Of a stretch of 8,089 bases of DNA, positions 1 to 7,300 are shown piece by piece. The stretch is from Candidatus Poseidoniaceae archaeon (GTDB lineage Archaea > Thermoplasmatota > Poseidoniia > Poseidoniales > Poseidoniaceae): assembly GCA_013329925.1 (NCBI GenBank), contig DUJK01000189.1, positions 1 to 8,089 on the forward strand, in the 5' to 3' direction. Positions within the stretch are counted from its first letter, which is position 1. Each line of letters starts with the position of its first letter. The notes under the pieces were generated by a model that worked only from the letters and a program-made list of their open reading frames with translations, had not been told where the DNA came from and made no database searches. Position numbers and translations under genes: made by a program.

Positions 1-312
1 GTAGATATTACTGAACAAGTTTCCAAGATTTCACCCGGAGTTGATGGTATAATTCTAGATTTACCAAATCATGACTTAGCCATTAGTGCTGTTGTTGAGT
101 TACTAAATCCCGGCGGGAGAATCGCTTGTTATTGTCCAGTGACCAGTCAAGTCGAACGTGCTTGGCAGACTTGTGAAGATAATGGCCTTGTTGTTGAATG
201 GGCTGGAGAGTTAATGGAACGTCAATGGGGCAGGGCATCAAAAGGCGGCATTCGGCCAGTAAATGGTCCGTTTGGCCACACAGCATTCTTGCTGATAGCC
301 CACAAACGCTAA
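1..312 (+). CDS. trmI: tRNA (adenine-57/58-N1)-methyltransferase, TrmI/Trm61 family, C-terminal fragment
   Basis: This is the last 103 codons of a gene whose start lies left of the window; the frame is open from base 1 to a TAA at 310-312. The family transfers a methyl group from S-adenosylmethionine to N1 of adenine 57/58 in the T-loop of tRNA, in the cytoplasm, and usually works as a tetramer. Visible family marks are the DGIILDLPN segment (residues 15-23 of the fragment, the catalytic-face DLP motif of the Rossmann methyltransferase fold), a PGGRIACYCPVTSQVE segment (strand 5 and the following helix), and the C-terminal pattern RQWGRA...IRP...GHTAFLLIAHK, where the Arg-Pro and GHTAFL stretches are typical of TrmI. 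The usual DLPxPW is DLPNHD here, a mild deviation. The SAM-binding N-terminal half is not visible. The stop abuts the convergent surface-protein gene with no spacer. The family assignment is firm; the exact target base is inferred. Confidence 0.86.
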   Translation, partial: VDITEQVSKISPGVDGIILDLPNHDLAISAVVELLNPGGRIACYCPVTSQVERAWQTCEDNGLVVEWAGELMERQWGRASKGGIRPVNGPFGHTAFLLIAHKR

Positions 313-3300
313 TCAGAATTTTTGATTTTCGACTACTCTAATCTTCTTGTCACATTGAGGACAAGTGAACTTGAACGGCGGCTCACTGCCTCTTGGAACA
401 CCTAATTTTGCCTCGCAGAACGGACAAGTGACTTTGTTATCAGGAGTCATTCTACATTCGTTAGACTCTAATTTACGAGCTTCTACTTCCTTTTCTTTTG
501 ATTTCTTATTTGGTTTACTGGATTGATCGGAATCATTCAGTGTCGAGTCTTCAACAGTGGCATTAACGGCAACTGTCTTACGTCGCTTTCTTAATATGTT
601 CATCAGTAGTAATAATAGAAGTGAAAACGCCCAGCCTCCAGCCATTGTCGAAATAGTCTGCTCTTCATCAAATTCAACACCAAATGGTAATTCAATACCA
701 TTGGGTGGTAACTCTGGACCGTCTATCATAAGTGATAGGTTTGTAGATTCTTCAGTATATCTAACTCCACCTATCAACAGGTCGGCCGAAACCCTCAAGC
801 TTCCAGATTCAGTTTCTGAGACCCTAGAATCAAACAACAACTCAAACACGGTAGTTTGGCCGTTAGAAAGCGAAAACTGATTGGAATTCAGATCAGAATT
901 CATCGGCCTAATCGTTATGTCAAACAGTGATTTATCTTCACCAATAATTGTTAAATCTCCAGATAGCGGAGCGTTGGCTAAATTTTTCACGGTGACAGTA
1001 GTAGATGAACCGCCAGATGATGCCATTGATAGCATACTGTCGCCGAAACTAATTTCGATAATTCCTTCACTACCCCAGTTAGGCTCTACAGTGAATATCT
1101 CGATTTGCTCAAGAACATAATCACTGCGTGCATTACTAGTCACTCTAAAGTCAAATGATGATAAACCAGCAGTTGCTGTTTCTGGTATTAGACAACTCCA
1201 CTCAAAGGCTTGTGAAGATGACCCCGCAGAAAGTGTGAAAATTTCCGACAGGCCACAATCTTGTCCTACTGTAGTCAGTAAAAATTGATCTTCTCCTGTA
1301 CCTGTATTTTTCACTACTACATCACCACTAATGGTCTGCCCTGGTAATGCACTATTGTCGTCGGCAAGAATCGTCAATTGAGCACTTGCTTGTATTGGAA
1401 TTATTTTGAAACCTATTGATGAAGAAATTGTATCATCATTGGAAGATGTAACTACTATCTCAACATCACAGCCGTTAGTTGGCGCCCCTGCTGTTCGTTC
1501 CCTTATCTGGATGGTTACAACTTGGGTAGAGGATGAATCAAGATTGATTGAGGAAGTCGATAAAGTGGTATCAAACCATGTTGAAGCATTATTCGAATCA
1601 TCAAATCCTAAACTGACAAAGAAGGTATCTGAAGCGGAACCTAAGTTTGTCACTTCAAAGGTGTAAGAGACCTCCGATATAGGTCCCGCAACAATATTAT
1701 TGCTGATTGAATTAACCGTCAAACCAACGCTTTGGGCAACCTGCAATTCTAAAGTCAATGATTTGGTTATTTGATTAGAAGAATAAGTAATGTTGATTGG
1801 ATAAGAACCGGCTTGGGCGGTTGAAGTCATGCTAACACTCATGGTGATAGTTTCACTATTGCCGGCATCTAAATCAACTTCAATCGATGAGAAATTTACT
1901 TCTGCCCCTGTTGGCAACCCTGAGACCGATGCTGTTAGATTTAGATCCATTGTACCGCTATTGGTCAATTCAAGGTCCACATCAACTGAAGAACCCGGCT
2001 TGGTAGAAATTCTTCCGTCTAATGGCCCACTTATAGCAAAACCTGGAACGGTTTGTATGTCAAATGTAATCATATTATGGCTGCTGATATTTTGATATGT
2101 TACGCTAAAGTTTTGGCTAATCAAGCCAGTAAAGCCTTGCGCAACATCAGTGGAAAGATTCCAAAGACCAACCTGCCCAGATTGGACATTAATATTGGTT
2201 GGAGATAGTAAATTTGTTGTCAAAGGAGACTCTGACGTAAAGTCTAACAAAAATTCTACTGCCTCACTACCGTTATTGTACAAACGCAATTGATATGATT
2301 CCGCAGTTTGAGGAGTCAAAGGAAGTGCTTGCGAATAAGTATGTCCCAACTCAAAAGCAATCAATTCATCAACATTGATGATGAATTCGAATGCTTCTAC
2401 ATTATAGGCGTAATCGCCATGCAAACCCTCACCACTGAGTGATAGTTCACAATCATGAGATTTATCTGCACTTGAATCTACCTCAGCAATGAAACCAATG
2501 TCGATTACGTCACCAGGCATGAATGATGTTGTGGATGCATCGATTAAACTCACAATGCAAGGGCCTGACAGCGAAGTTAGGTTCCAGTTCAAATCTAATT
2601 CACCATTTCCCGTATTGGTAACTTGAAGCGAGGTAGTAACCGATTGCCCGGGAATAAAGTCACTGGCTTGGTCTAGGAAAGAGAAACTCAAATTGTTTTC
2701 TGGCAAGACTTCAACCACGAAAGTGTAGCTGTTTGAGTTATTGCCGTTGGTTGACGCTGAAAACAAATTAAACCCGTAATAACCCGGTTGGGCATTACTT
2801 GGAACAGAAACTTGCAATGTCGTTTGAACATCGCTGTATGCAGGGACATTGCTCATCTGTGAGTCGTCAAACACTAAGTTCCATCCCGGCGGTACAACTC
2901 TATTTTGGCTCATGGAAGTAGTTTGAGAACCATTTTCCCACGGATAGTCAATGCTACTAGTTTGGTTAAACACTGTGTCGTCGGCCGCCTGCTGGAGTTC
3001 AAGTTTGATATTGGCTGCAATAGCTATTGAATCATTCACCTCGATTGCTGACTCGCCCGTAATTGTCGCATACAATACACAAGCGGCAAGATAGGAGCCA
3101 GTCAATGATGGATGGCTGCCATCTGAAGTGTAAAGATCGTAGAAGGTATTACCCGGTAAAGTAGGCGTAGATCCTGAATCTAGAACTGTGTAGTAAATAT
3201 TCTGGAAAGCCAAGCCTACTGGAGCAATCCAAACATCTCTAGAAGGATTGGTCATATTGTCGTGGAAATCTGTATATCCACTGGCTAATTCATCTTGCAT

Positions 3301-4422
3301 GTTGGTGAAGTTAGAATATCTTACTGGATTGGATGGGTCACCACTTCTTCGGCCCCAAGTCATCATTAGCATAACTTCAGAATTTTCATCATCAACTGCA
3401 TCAGCAATCAAGGCCGCTGAATCTTTACTGTCGATCCATTCTTGATTAGTTCTTTGAAATCCTGGAATCTGGCTTTGATCTTGCAGCACCACATAATCCC
3501 AATCATGACCCGAATCACGTAATGAGGTATTCCAAGTATTACCGCTGGTATTGATGTTACTCCAATGTTGAGAAAATCTCATGGCTGCAGCAGTATTAGC
3601 AATTGTTGAATTATGTTGGCCAACAGAATTGAAAATTTGCTCCAGCATTGAATCTATGTTATTGGTGTAGATGTAGCTGTTACCATACATCAAAACGTTA
3701 GCTGGAACAGTTACATTCGCGCTATTATTGTTGTTGGTATTATTTGAGCCCCCTCCTGAGTTGTTATCAGAGTTGTTATTTGAGTTATTGTTAGAGTTGT
3801 TATTGTTGGAGTTATTTCCGGTATTGTTGTTTAAGTTGGCCCAGAATGCGGCAAGGTCTGGTTCAGCATCTACATCTAACAATATTGTGTCCGGTGCGTT
3901 TCCGTCATTTGAAACATCAATGGTGAAATTAGCTGTGGTGCCAGCAGTCATTTGTTGTAATGGACCATTTGCGGAATTAAAGGAAATCGATGATGCATAT
4001 GATGGAGAGACTGTCACATAGGCTGTGATTAATGAATAAATATCACTATCCTGTTCTGACACATTGATGATAAATGAGCCGCTGTCGCTGGGTTCTGCAC
4101 CTACATCTAGCCGCACAATGAATGTCGTATCCGCATCAAAAGTAGGAAGAACTCCATTTACCGACTGGTTAACTGAGGTGATATTCCACACATCACTTAA
4201 ACCTGCTAAATCTAAACTAATGTTGTATGATTCAATGGAAGAACCGTTGTTTTCAATTGTCATCGACATGTTTTCTGAATTGCCGCCCTGCAAGACAATA
4301 TGCGGTTTATCCAGTGTTAGAATGATTGCAGAATGGGCACTAGCACTTCCAACCATTGGAGTAATTGTGGCAAAAACCATCAAAAATACAAAGAATATTG
4401 CTCTATTTGCATTGCGCGCCAT
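313..4422 (-). CDS. Secreted membrane-anchored multi-Ig protein with SGNH/GDSL-type hydrolase domain and cytoplasmic zinc ribbon
   Basis: A 1369-residue type I surface protein; I do not recognise a named gene. Residues 1-29 form a signal peptide (hydrophobic core AIFFVFLMVFATI, likely cleavage after ASA29). About eight Ig-like beta-sandwich domains of the CARDB/NEW3 kind follow, each with the pattern 'N-x-G-x-x-x-D/E...PG-x-Y/S': roughly 32-140, 143-196 joined to 508-573, 576-685, 688-792, 794-896, 898-1009, 1011-1113 and 1117-1233. Between the halves of the second lie an Asn-rich linker (198-236) and an SGNH hydrolase domain (241-457) with G247-N-S249, LQDQS (313-317), MTWGRR (354-359) and D434-G-S-H437-P. 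Ser249, Asp434 and His437 are the likely catalytic residues, suggesting an extracellular esterase or deacetylase; the substrate is unknown. Residues 1258-1277 are a membrane helix followed by RKRRK, and 1333-1357 a CPFC/CPQC zinc ribbon. Cys pairs 622/658 and 1056/1077 could form disulfides. The start ATG gives a clean signal peptide. The gene lies 67 bp downstream of metK on the same strand. Confidence 0.9.
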   Translation of the reverse strand: MARNANRAIFFVFLMVFATITPMVGSASAHSAIILTLDKPHIVLQGGNSENMSMTIENNGSSIESYNISLDLAGLSDVWNITSVNQSVNGVLPTFDADTTFIVRLDVGAEPSDSGSFIINVSEQDSDIYSLITAYVTVSPSYASSISFNSANGPLQQMTAGTTANFTIDVSNDGNAPDTILLDVDAEPDLAAFWANLNNNTGNNSNNNNSNNNSNNNSDNNSGGGSNNTNNNNSANVTVPANVLMYGNSYIYTNNIDSMLEQIFNSVGQHNSTIANTAAAMRFSQHWSNINTSGNTWNTSLRDSGHDWDYVVLQDQSQIPGFQRTNQEWIDSKDSAALIADAVDDENSEVMLMMTWGRRSGDPSNPVRYSNFTNMQDELASGYTDFHDNMTNPSRDVWIAPVGLAFQNIYYTVLDSGSTPTLPGNTFYDLYTSDGSHPSLTGSYLAACVLYATITGESAIEVNDSIAIAANIKLELQQAADDTVFNQTSSIDYPWENGSQTTSMSQNRVVPPGWNLVFDDSQMSNVPAYSDVQTTLQVSVPSNAQPGYYGFNLFSASTNGNNSNSYTFVVEVLPENNLSFSFLDQASDFIPGQSVTTSLQVTNTGNGELDLNWNLTSLSGPCIVSLIDASTTSFMPGDVIDIGFIAEVDSSADKSHDCELSLSGEGLHGDYAYNVEAFEFIINVDELIAFELGHTYSQALPLTPQTAESYQLRLYNNGSEAVEFLLDFTSESPLTTNLLSPTNINVQSGQVGLWNLSTDVAQGFTGLISQNFSVTYQNISSHNMITFDIQTVPGFAISGPLDGRISTKPGSSVDVDLELTNSGTMDLNLTASVSGLPTGAEVNFSSIEVDLDAGNSETITMSVSMTSTAQAGSYPINITYSSNQITKSLTLELQVAQSVGLTVNSISNNIVAGPISEVSYTFEVTNLGSASDTFFVSLGFDDSNNASTWFDTTLSTSSINLDSSSTQVVTIQIRERTAGAPTNGCDVEIVVTSSNDDTISSSIGFKIIPIQASAQLTILADDNSALPGQTISGDVVVKNTGTGEDQFLLTTVGQDCGLSEIFTLSAGSSSQAFEWSCLIPETATAGLSSFDFRVTSNARSDYVLEQIEIFTVEPNWGSEGIIEISFGDSMLSMASSGGSSTTVTVKNLANAPLSGDLTIIGEDKSLFDITIRPMNSDLNSNQFSLSNGQTTVFELLFDSRVSETESGSLRVSADLLIGGVRYTEESTNLSLMIDGPELPPNGIELPFGVEFDEEQTISTMAGGWAFSLLLLLLMNILRKRRKTVAVNATVEDSTLNDSDQSSKPNKKSKEKEVEARKLESNECRMTPDNKVTCPFCEAKLGVPRGSEPPFKFTCPQCDKKIRVVENQKF
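315..330 (+). terminator. Possible oligo-T terminator for the methyltransferase gene
   Basis: Three bases after the TAA stop are T5 (319-323) and T4 (326-329) runs. Archaeal RNA polymerase often terminates at such T-runs without a hairpin. It lies inside the last codons of the convergent surface-protein gene, since there is no intergenic DNA. Weak evidence by sequence alone. Confidence 0.3.
352..426 (-). other. Cytoplasmic C-terminal zinc ribbon of the surface protein
   Basis: Residues 1333-1357 carry two CPxC knuckles (C1333-P-F-C1336 and C1354-P-Q-C1357) separated by 17 residues, with alternating hydrophobics after each knuckle (KLGV, KIRVV). This is the layout of a treble-clef or MJ0042-like zinc ribbon. 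A further Cys at 1323 is unpaired. A Lys/Glu/Ser-rich stretch (about 1283-1320) links it to the membrane. Its partner (protein or nucleic acid) is unknown. Confidence 0.75.
592..654 (-). other. C-terminal transmembrane anchor of the SGNH/Ig surface protein
   Basis: Residues 1257-1277 run TMAGGWAFSLLLLLLMNIL and are followed at once by RKRRK, a basic stop-transfer cluster. With the cleavable N-terminal signal peptide this places residues 30 to about 1257 outside the cell and the last 90 or so residues in the cytoplasm. Confidence 0.88.
3052..3702 (-). other. SGNH/GDSL-type hydrolase domain within the surface protein
   Basis: Residues 241-457 of the 1369-residue protein. Block I is VLMYGNSY (243-250), in which Asn replaces the Asp of the classical GDS motif, as in the GNS-type SGNH hydrolases, with Ser249 as nucleophile. 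The segment DWDYVVLQDQS (307-317) fits the strand and oxyanion region of this subgroup, where Gln-rich LQxQS replaces the usual GxND. MTWGRR (354-359), APVGLAF (400-406) and SDGSHPS with GSYLAACVLY (433-451) complete the pattern; D434 and H437 form the DxxH of block V. SGNH enzymes hydrolyse esters, often acetyl groups on polysaccharides or lipid esters. All the expected catalytic residues are present, so activity is plausible; the substrate cannot be read from sequence. Confidence 0.82.
3715..3831 (-). repeat. Asn-rich low-complexity linker with repeated N-x-S/T sequons
   Basis: Residues 198-236 of the surface protein contain 24 Asn in 39 positions, with Ser, Thr, Gly and one Asp. The units NNNS and NNS recur, and a GGGS flexible patch lies at 223-226. 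AAC and AAT codons are mixed irregularly and Ser codons vary, so this is not a pure trinucleotide expansion. The linker sits directly before the hydrolase domain and probably acts as a flexible, possibly glycosylated tether. Confidence 0.85.
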
Positions 4423-4489
4423 AAGACCAAGTCAAGCCAACATCACATCCCTCTTGAGTGAATCGGAGGTTTGGGTGAAATTTCGGCCA
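4423..4489 (-). promoter_or_regulatory. Spacer between metK and the surface-protein gene
   Basis: This 67-bp gap is the only non-coding DNA upstream of the large surface-protein gene. I see no convincing TATA box, only a short AAATTTC about 55-60 nt before the ATG, and no Shine-Dalgarno element at normal distance. Either the gene is co-transcribed with metK or its promoter lies in the 3' end of metK; the sequence does not decide. Confidence 0.3.
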
Positions 4490-5734
4490 TCACTGGCTGG
4501 TTTGAAGTAACTCAATGCGTCCTTGGTCAATAACTTCCCAAGGGAAATCTCCTGCCCCGCTTGGAACTCTGCCAAAGTGTCCACCGGCAGCAGTAATTGA
4601 GTAAATTGGTTGTTGTAAATTGAGGTCTCTAGCAATCGCCCCTGGCCTAAAGTCGAAGACTCTTCTGACACGCAAGGCTACCTCTTGCTCAGAAAGTTGT
4701 GAAGTTCCAAAAGTTTCGACTCTTACGCTAACAGGTTCTGCAACTCCAATAACGTAGGCCAATTGGATTTCACAACGAGATGCTAATCCTGCCGCAACTA
4801 CGTGCTTTGCCGCCCATCTTGAAGCATAAGCGGCAGATCGGTCGACTTTAGATGGATCTTTACCAGAAAAGGCACCTCCACCATGTCTACCCATTCCACC
4901 ATATGTGTCAACTATGATTTTTCTTCCAGTCAAACCAGCATCTGCATAAGGGCCACCGGGGTCGGCAAATCTTCCAGTACCATTAACAACTAACTTATAT
5001 CCATCTGCCAATAATTCTGCAGGTATTGAATGTTCGACAACATGAGTTTTTATTTGTTCCCTAACATACGCTAGTTCTGCTTCTTCAGAATCATTGAATT
5101 GTGATTTAAGATTGTTATCGTGCTGAATGGCAATTACTACTGTATGTACTTTGCTTATATCTCCGTTAGCATCGTATTGAACGGTGACTTGAGATTTACC
5201 ATCAGGCCTAGACCAAGGCAAAATACCTTGTTCTCGTACGGTTGATAATCTCCTAGATAACCTTTGAGATAATGCTGCAGCAAGAGGGAAGTATCGACCT
5301 TTCAACTCATCATATGCTTCAGTTTCTTCACAAGCATAACCAAACATCATACCTTGATCTCCAGCTCCTTGATCAAGTCCATCCTTATTGACGCCTTGTG
5401 CAATATTTGGCGACTGAGTGGTGATATGGACTTGTACTTCACAAACCTCTGGATTGGTTGCATCCATACCGATTGCATGGGATGTGTATCCAATCATAGC
5501 GGCTGCACTACGAGCTACTGCCTCGTAATCTGGGGCACCACCAATAAGAGATACTTCCCCAGCCAGCACTATTAGACCCACATCTTGTTTTCCTTTGACG
5601 CAGGTTTCAACTGCAACTCTTGCGTTACTATCGATTGCCAAGCAAGCATCTACTATGGCGTCGGAAATTGCATCACACAGTTTATCGGGATGGCCGCTAG
5701 TTACCGATTCGGAAGAAAATAATACGTCAGTCAT
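4490..5734 (-). CDS. metK: S-adenosylmethionine synthetase (methionine adenosyltransferase), bacterial type
   Basis: Makes S-adenosylmethionine from ATP and L-methionine with release of phosphate and pyrophosphate, in the cytoplasm, as the cell's methyl donor. With the ATG at 5734 the protein has 414 residues, slightly longer than the usual 380-400. Family marks are SESVTSGHPDK (8-18, His15 and Asp17 at the ATP site), signature 1 GAGDQGMMFGY (123-133), RPDGKSQVTV (176-185), TGRKIIVDTYGG (269-280) and the P-loop-like signature 2 GGGAFSGKDPSKVDRSAAY (285-303). All catalytic Lys, Asp and His positions I can place are present. NGTGRFADPGGP (251-262) replaces the usual NPTGxFxxGGP and is one residue longer. 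An in-frame TTG at 5749 would add five residues, but the family begins at MTDVLFSSES; a GAGGT element sits 14 nt before that ATG. It belongs to the bacterial/eukaryotic MAT family, not the separate archaeal MAT family, so transfer into this lineage is likely. The surface-protein gene follows after 67 bp. Confidence 0.96.
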   Translation of the reverse strand: MTDVLFSSESVTSGHPDKLCDAISDAIVDACLAIDSNARVAVETCVKGKQDVGLIVLAGEVSLIGGAPDYEAVARSAAAMIGYTSHAIGMDATNPEVCEVQVHITTQSPNIAQGVNKDGLDQGAGDQGMMFGYACEETEAYDELKGRYFPLAAALSQRLSRRLSTVREQGILPWSRPDGKSQVTVQYDANGDISKVHTVVIAIQHDNNLKSQFNDSEEAELAYVREQIKTHVVEHSIPAELLADGYKLVVNGTGRFADPGGPYADAGLTGRKIIVDTYGGMGRHGGGAFSGKDPSKVDRSAAYASRWAAKHVVAAGLASRCEIQLAYVIGVAEPVSVRVETFGTSQLSEQEVALRVRRVFDFRPGAIARDLNLQQPIYSITAAGGHFGRVPSGAGDFPWEVIDQGRIELLQTSQ

Positions 5735-5857
5735 AACTCGGTGCGGCAACCTCTCACTTATGAAGGAATCGTAAAAATAGTAATTAAAATATTCTTAATA
5801 ATCATAAAAATAGCATTAATTTCTATTAACTAAACAGGTGATATTAGCGAACCTTTC
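5735..5857. promoter_or_regulatory. AT-rich divergent promoter region between metK and aspS
   Basis: The 123 bp between the metK ATG and the first aspS ATG are strongly AT-rich, especially 5771-5830. The 9-mer TAAAAATAG occurs at 5772-5780 and 5805-5813, 33 bp apart in direct orientation. The second copy could be the aspS TATA box, with transcription starting around 5835-5840. On the minus strand the first copy reads CTATTTTTA and could serve metK, with a start near 5750. Shine-Dalgarno-like sequences are present on both sides: GGTGAT at 5837-5842 for aspS (15 nt before ATG 5858) and GAGGT (minus strand, 5749-5753) for metK (14 nt before its ATG). Both spacings are longer than usual. Promoter assignments are inferred. 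Confidence 0.6.
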
Positions 5858-7291
5858 ATGACCTACGGCATTTCGCACAGTTTCATGAGCACCTATGTCG
5901 CGACACATTATCGAACACATACCCTTGGAGAAATTCAATCTAATGGGGCTGAATTAGTCGATAAAGAAGTAACTGTAGCAGGATTTATGGAAGCAAATCG
6001 TGGCAAGGGAGCAATTTGCTTTGTTGACTTGAGAGATGGAACCGGTAAAACTCAAATTTTCTTGAAGGGGGATAATGTGGGAGATGAAGCATTGGATATG
6101 GTTCAAAGAATGACCAGAGAGTCAACACTACAATTTACTGGAACAGTTTCACAAAAGCGCCCACCAAAGACCAAAGAAGGCGAGCCAACTCCTCCTCCAG
6201 CATATGAGGTCGTGGCTTCATCTGTCACATTGATAGCTAGGGCTGAAGCACCACTCCCTCTTGGTGTTACAGATACTGTTCACGTCGCTCTTGATACAAG
6301 ATTAGACAACCGGTTTCTCGACCTGCGTCGAGCTCATGTTGCAGCAATGTTCAGGCTCCGTGGCAAGGTATTACAGTACGGCAGAGAGGCACTAATCAAC
6401 GAAGGATTCTTTGAAACCCATACCCCAAAGATAGTTGCCACTGCTACCGAAGGTGGGACAGATTTGTTTCCGATGAAATATTTCGATATCCCAGCATTCC
6501 TTAACCAATCACCGCAATTATTCAAACAATTATGTATGTCGGGAGGACTTGAAAGAGTGTTTGAAATCGGACCTGCATTTAGAGCTGAAAAACACGATAC
6601 ATACCGGCACCTTAACGAATTCATCTCCTTTGATATTGAGTGTTCTTGGTCTACTGATGAAGATGTAATGGGGGTCTTAGAGAGAATGATTTACCATATG
6701 TGGGATTGTGTATCTAAAGACGAGGAATCACAACAACACATTGCAACAATTAACCAATATCGTGCGACTCAAGGTGAAGAGCCAGTTGAAGTAATTGTAC
6801 CAGAATTACCGTTCCCAAGAGTATCTTACTGTGATGCCATTGACATCATCAAGAAGAAAGGTGGAGAAATTGAATGGGGCGATGATATCGATGCTGAGAA
6901 TTCAGACTTACTAGCAGAAGATCTACCTCAATTCTATTTCTTGCCAAGGTGGCCGATGGATTTGAAACCGTTTTACATACACCATGTGGAAGGTGAGATT
7001 GGCTCTACAGGAAAACAACTAAGCCGTGGATTTGATCTTAACTTTGGCAGAGACGAACTGACTTCAGGTGGACAACGAGAACACCGAATGGATGTGCTGA
7101 TTGAAAATTTGAAAGACATGGATTTAGATCCAGAAGAATTTGAGTTCTATGTTGCAGGATTCAGACATGGAGTCCCTCCACACGCTGGATGGGGTCTTGG
7201 TGTCGAAAGAATCTTGATGAAACTAACCGGTGCCAAGAACGTCAGAGAAACTGTTTTGTTCCCTCGGGACAGAAAGAGAGTCAGCCCTTAG
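5858..7291 (+). CDS. aspS: Aspartyl-tRNA synthetase, archaeal/eukaryotic type (class IIb)
   Basis: Charges tRNA-Asp (and possibly tRNA-Asn) with aspartate using ATP. The 477-residue frame has an N-terminal OB-fold anticodon-binding domain (about 35-130), a hinge, and a class II catalytic domain. Motif 1 lies around NEGFFETHTPKI (181-192). TATEGGTDLFPMKYF (195-209) and QSPQLFKQ (217-224) form the aspartate site; motif 2 is FRAEKHDTYRHLNEF (241-255); SGGQREHR (403-410) and motif 3 GWGLGVERI (444-452) complete it. The compact form without the bacterial GAD insertion marks the archaeal type. Archaeal homologues begin near YRTH (18-21), so the ATG at 5885 (MSTYVATH) may be the true start, giving 468 residues; ATG 5858 is kept as the longest. 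Two features of the anticodon domain are odd: Glu45 where homologues have Trp or His, and a Lys/Pro-rich insertion at about 102-115. The stop lies 9 bp from the convergent surface-protein gene. Confidence 0.96.
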   Translation: MTYGISHSFMSTYVATHYRTHTLGEIQSNGAELVDKEVTVAGFMEANRGKGAICFVDLRDGTGKTQIFLKGDNVGDEALDMVQRMTRESTLQFTGTVSQKRPPKTKEGEPTPPPAYEVVASSVTLIARAEAPLPLGVTDTVHVALDTRLDNRFLDLRRAHVAAMFRLRGKVLQYGREALINEGFFETHTPKIVATATEGGTDLFPMKYFDIPAFLNQSPQLFKQLCMSGGLERVFEIGPAFRAEKHDTYRHLNEFISFDIECSWSTDEDVMGVLERMIYHMWDCVSKDEESQQHIATINQYRATQGEEPVEVIVPELPFPRVSYCDAIDIIKKKGGEIEWGDDIDAENSDLLAEDLPQFYFLPRWPMDLKPFYIHHVEGEIGSTGKQLSRGFDLNFGRDELTSGGQREHRMDVLIENLKDMDLDPEEFEFYVAGFRHGVPPHAGWGLGVERILMKLTGAKNVRETVLFPRDRKRVSP

Positions 7292-7300
7292 AATCAGTCT

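Noticed and set aside
3728..4021. Plus-strand frame with a Leu/Glu-rich start that looks like a membrane or coiled segment
   Set aside because: It is the antisense reading of the Asn-rich linker (AAC/AAT/TCA codons read backwards give Leu and Glu).
4064..4510. 148-codon open frame on the plus strand
   Set aside because: It lies antisense to the signal-peptide and first Ig-like region of the surface protein and the end of metK; its product shows no family pattern and the opposing frames are clearly real.
5735..5749. TTG at 5749 as the metK start
   Set aside because: It overlaps the GAGGT element and adds five residues absent from the family; the ATG at 5734 gives the conserved N-terminus.
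5858..7291. Asparaginyl-tRNA synthetase
   Set aside because: TATEGGTDLFPMKYF, QSPQLFKQ, SGGQREHR and the C-terminal FPRDRKRVSP are the aspartyl-type versions of the class IIb motifs.
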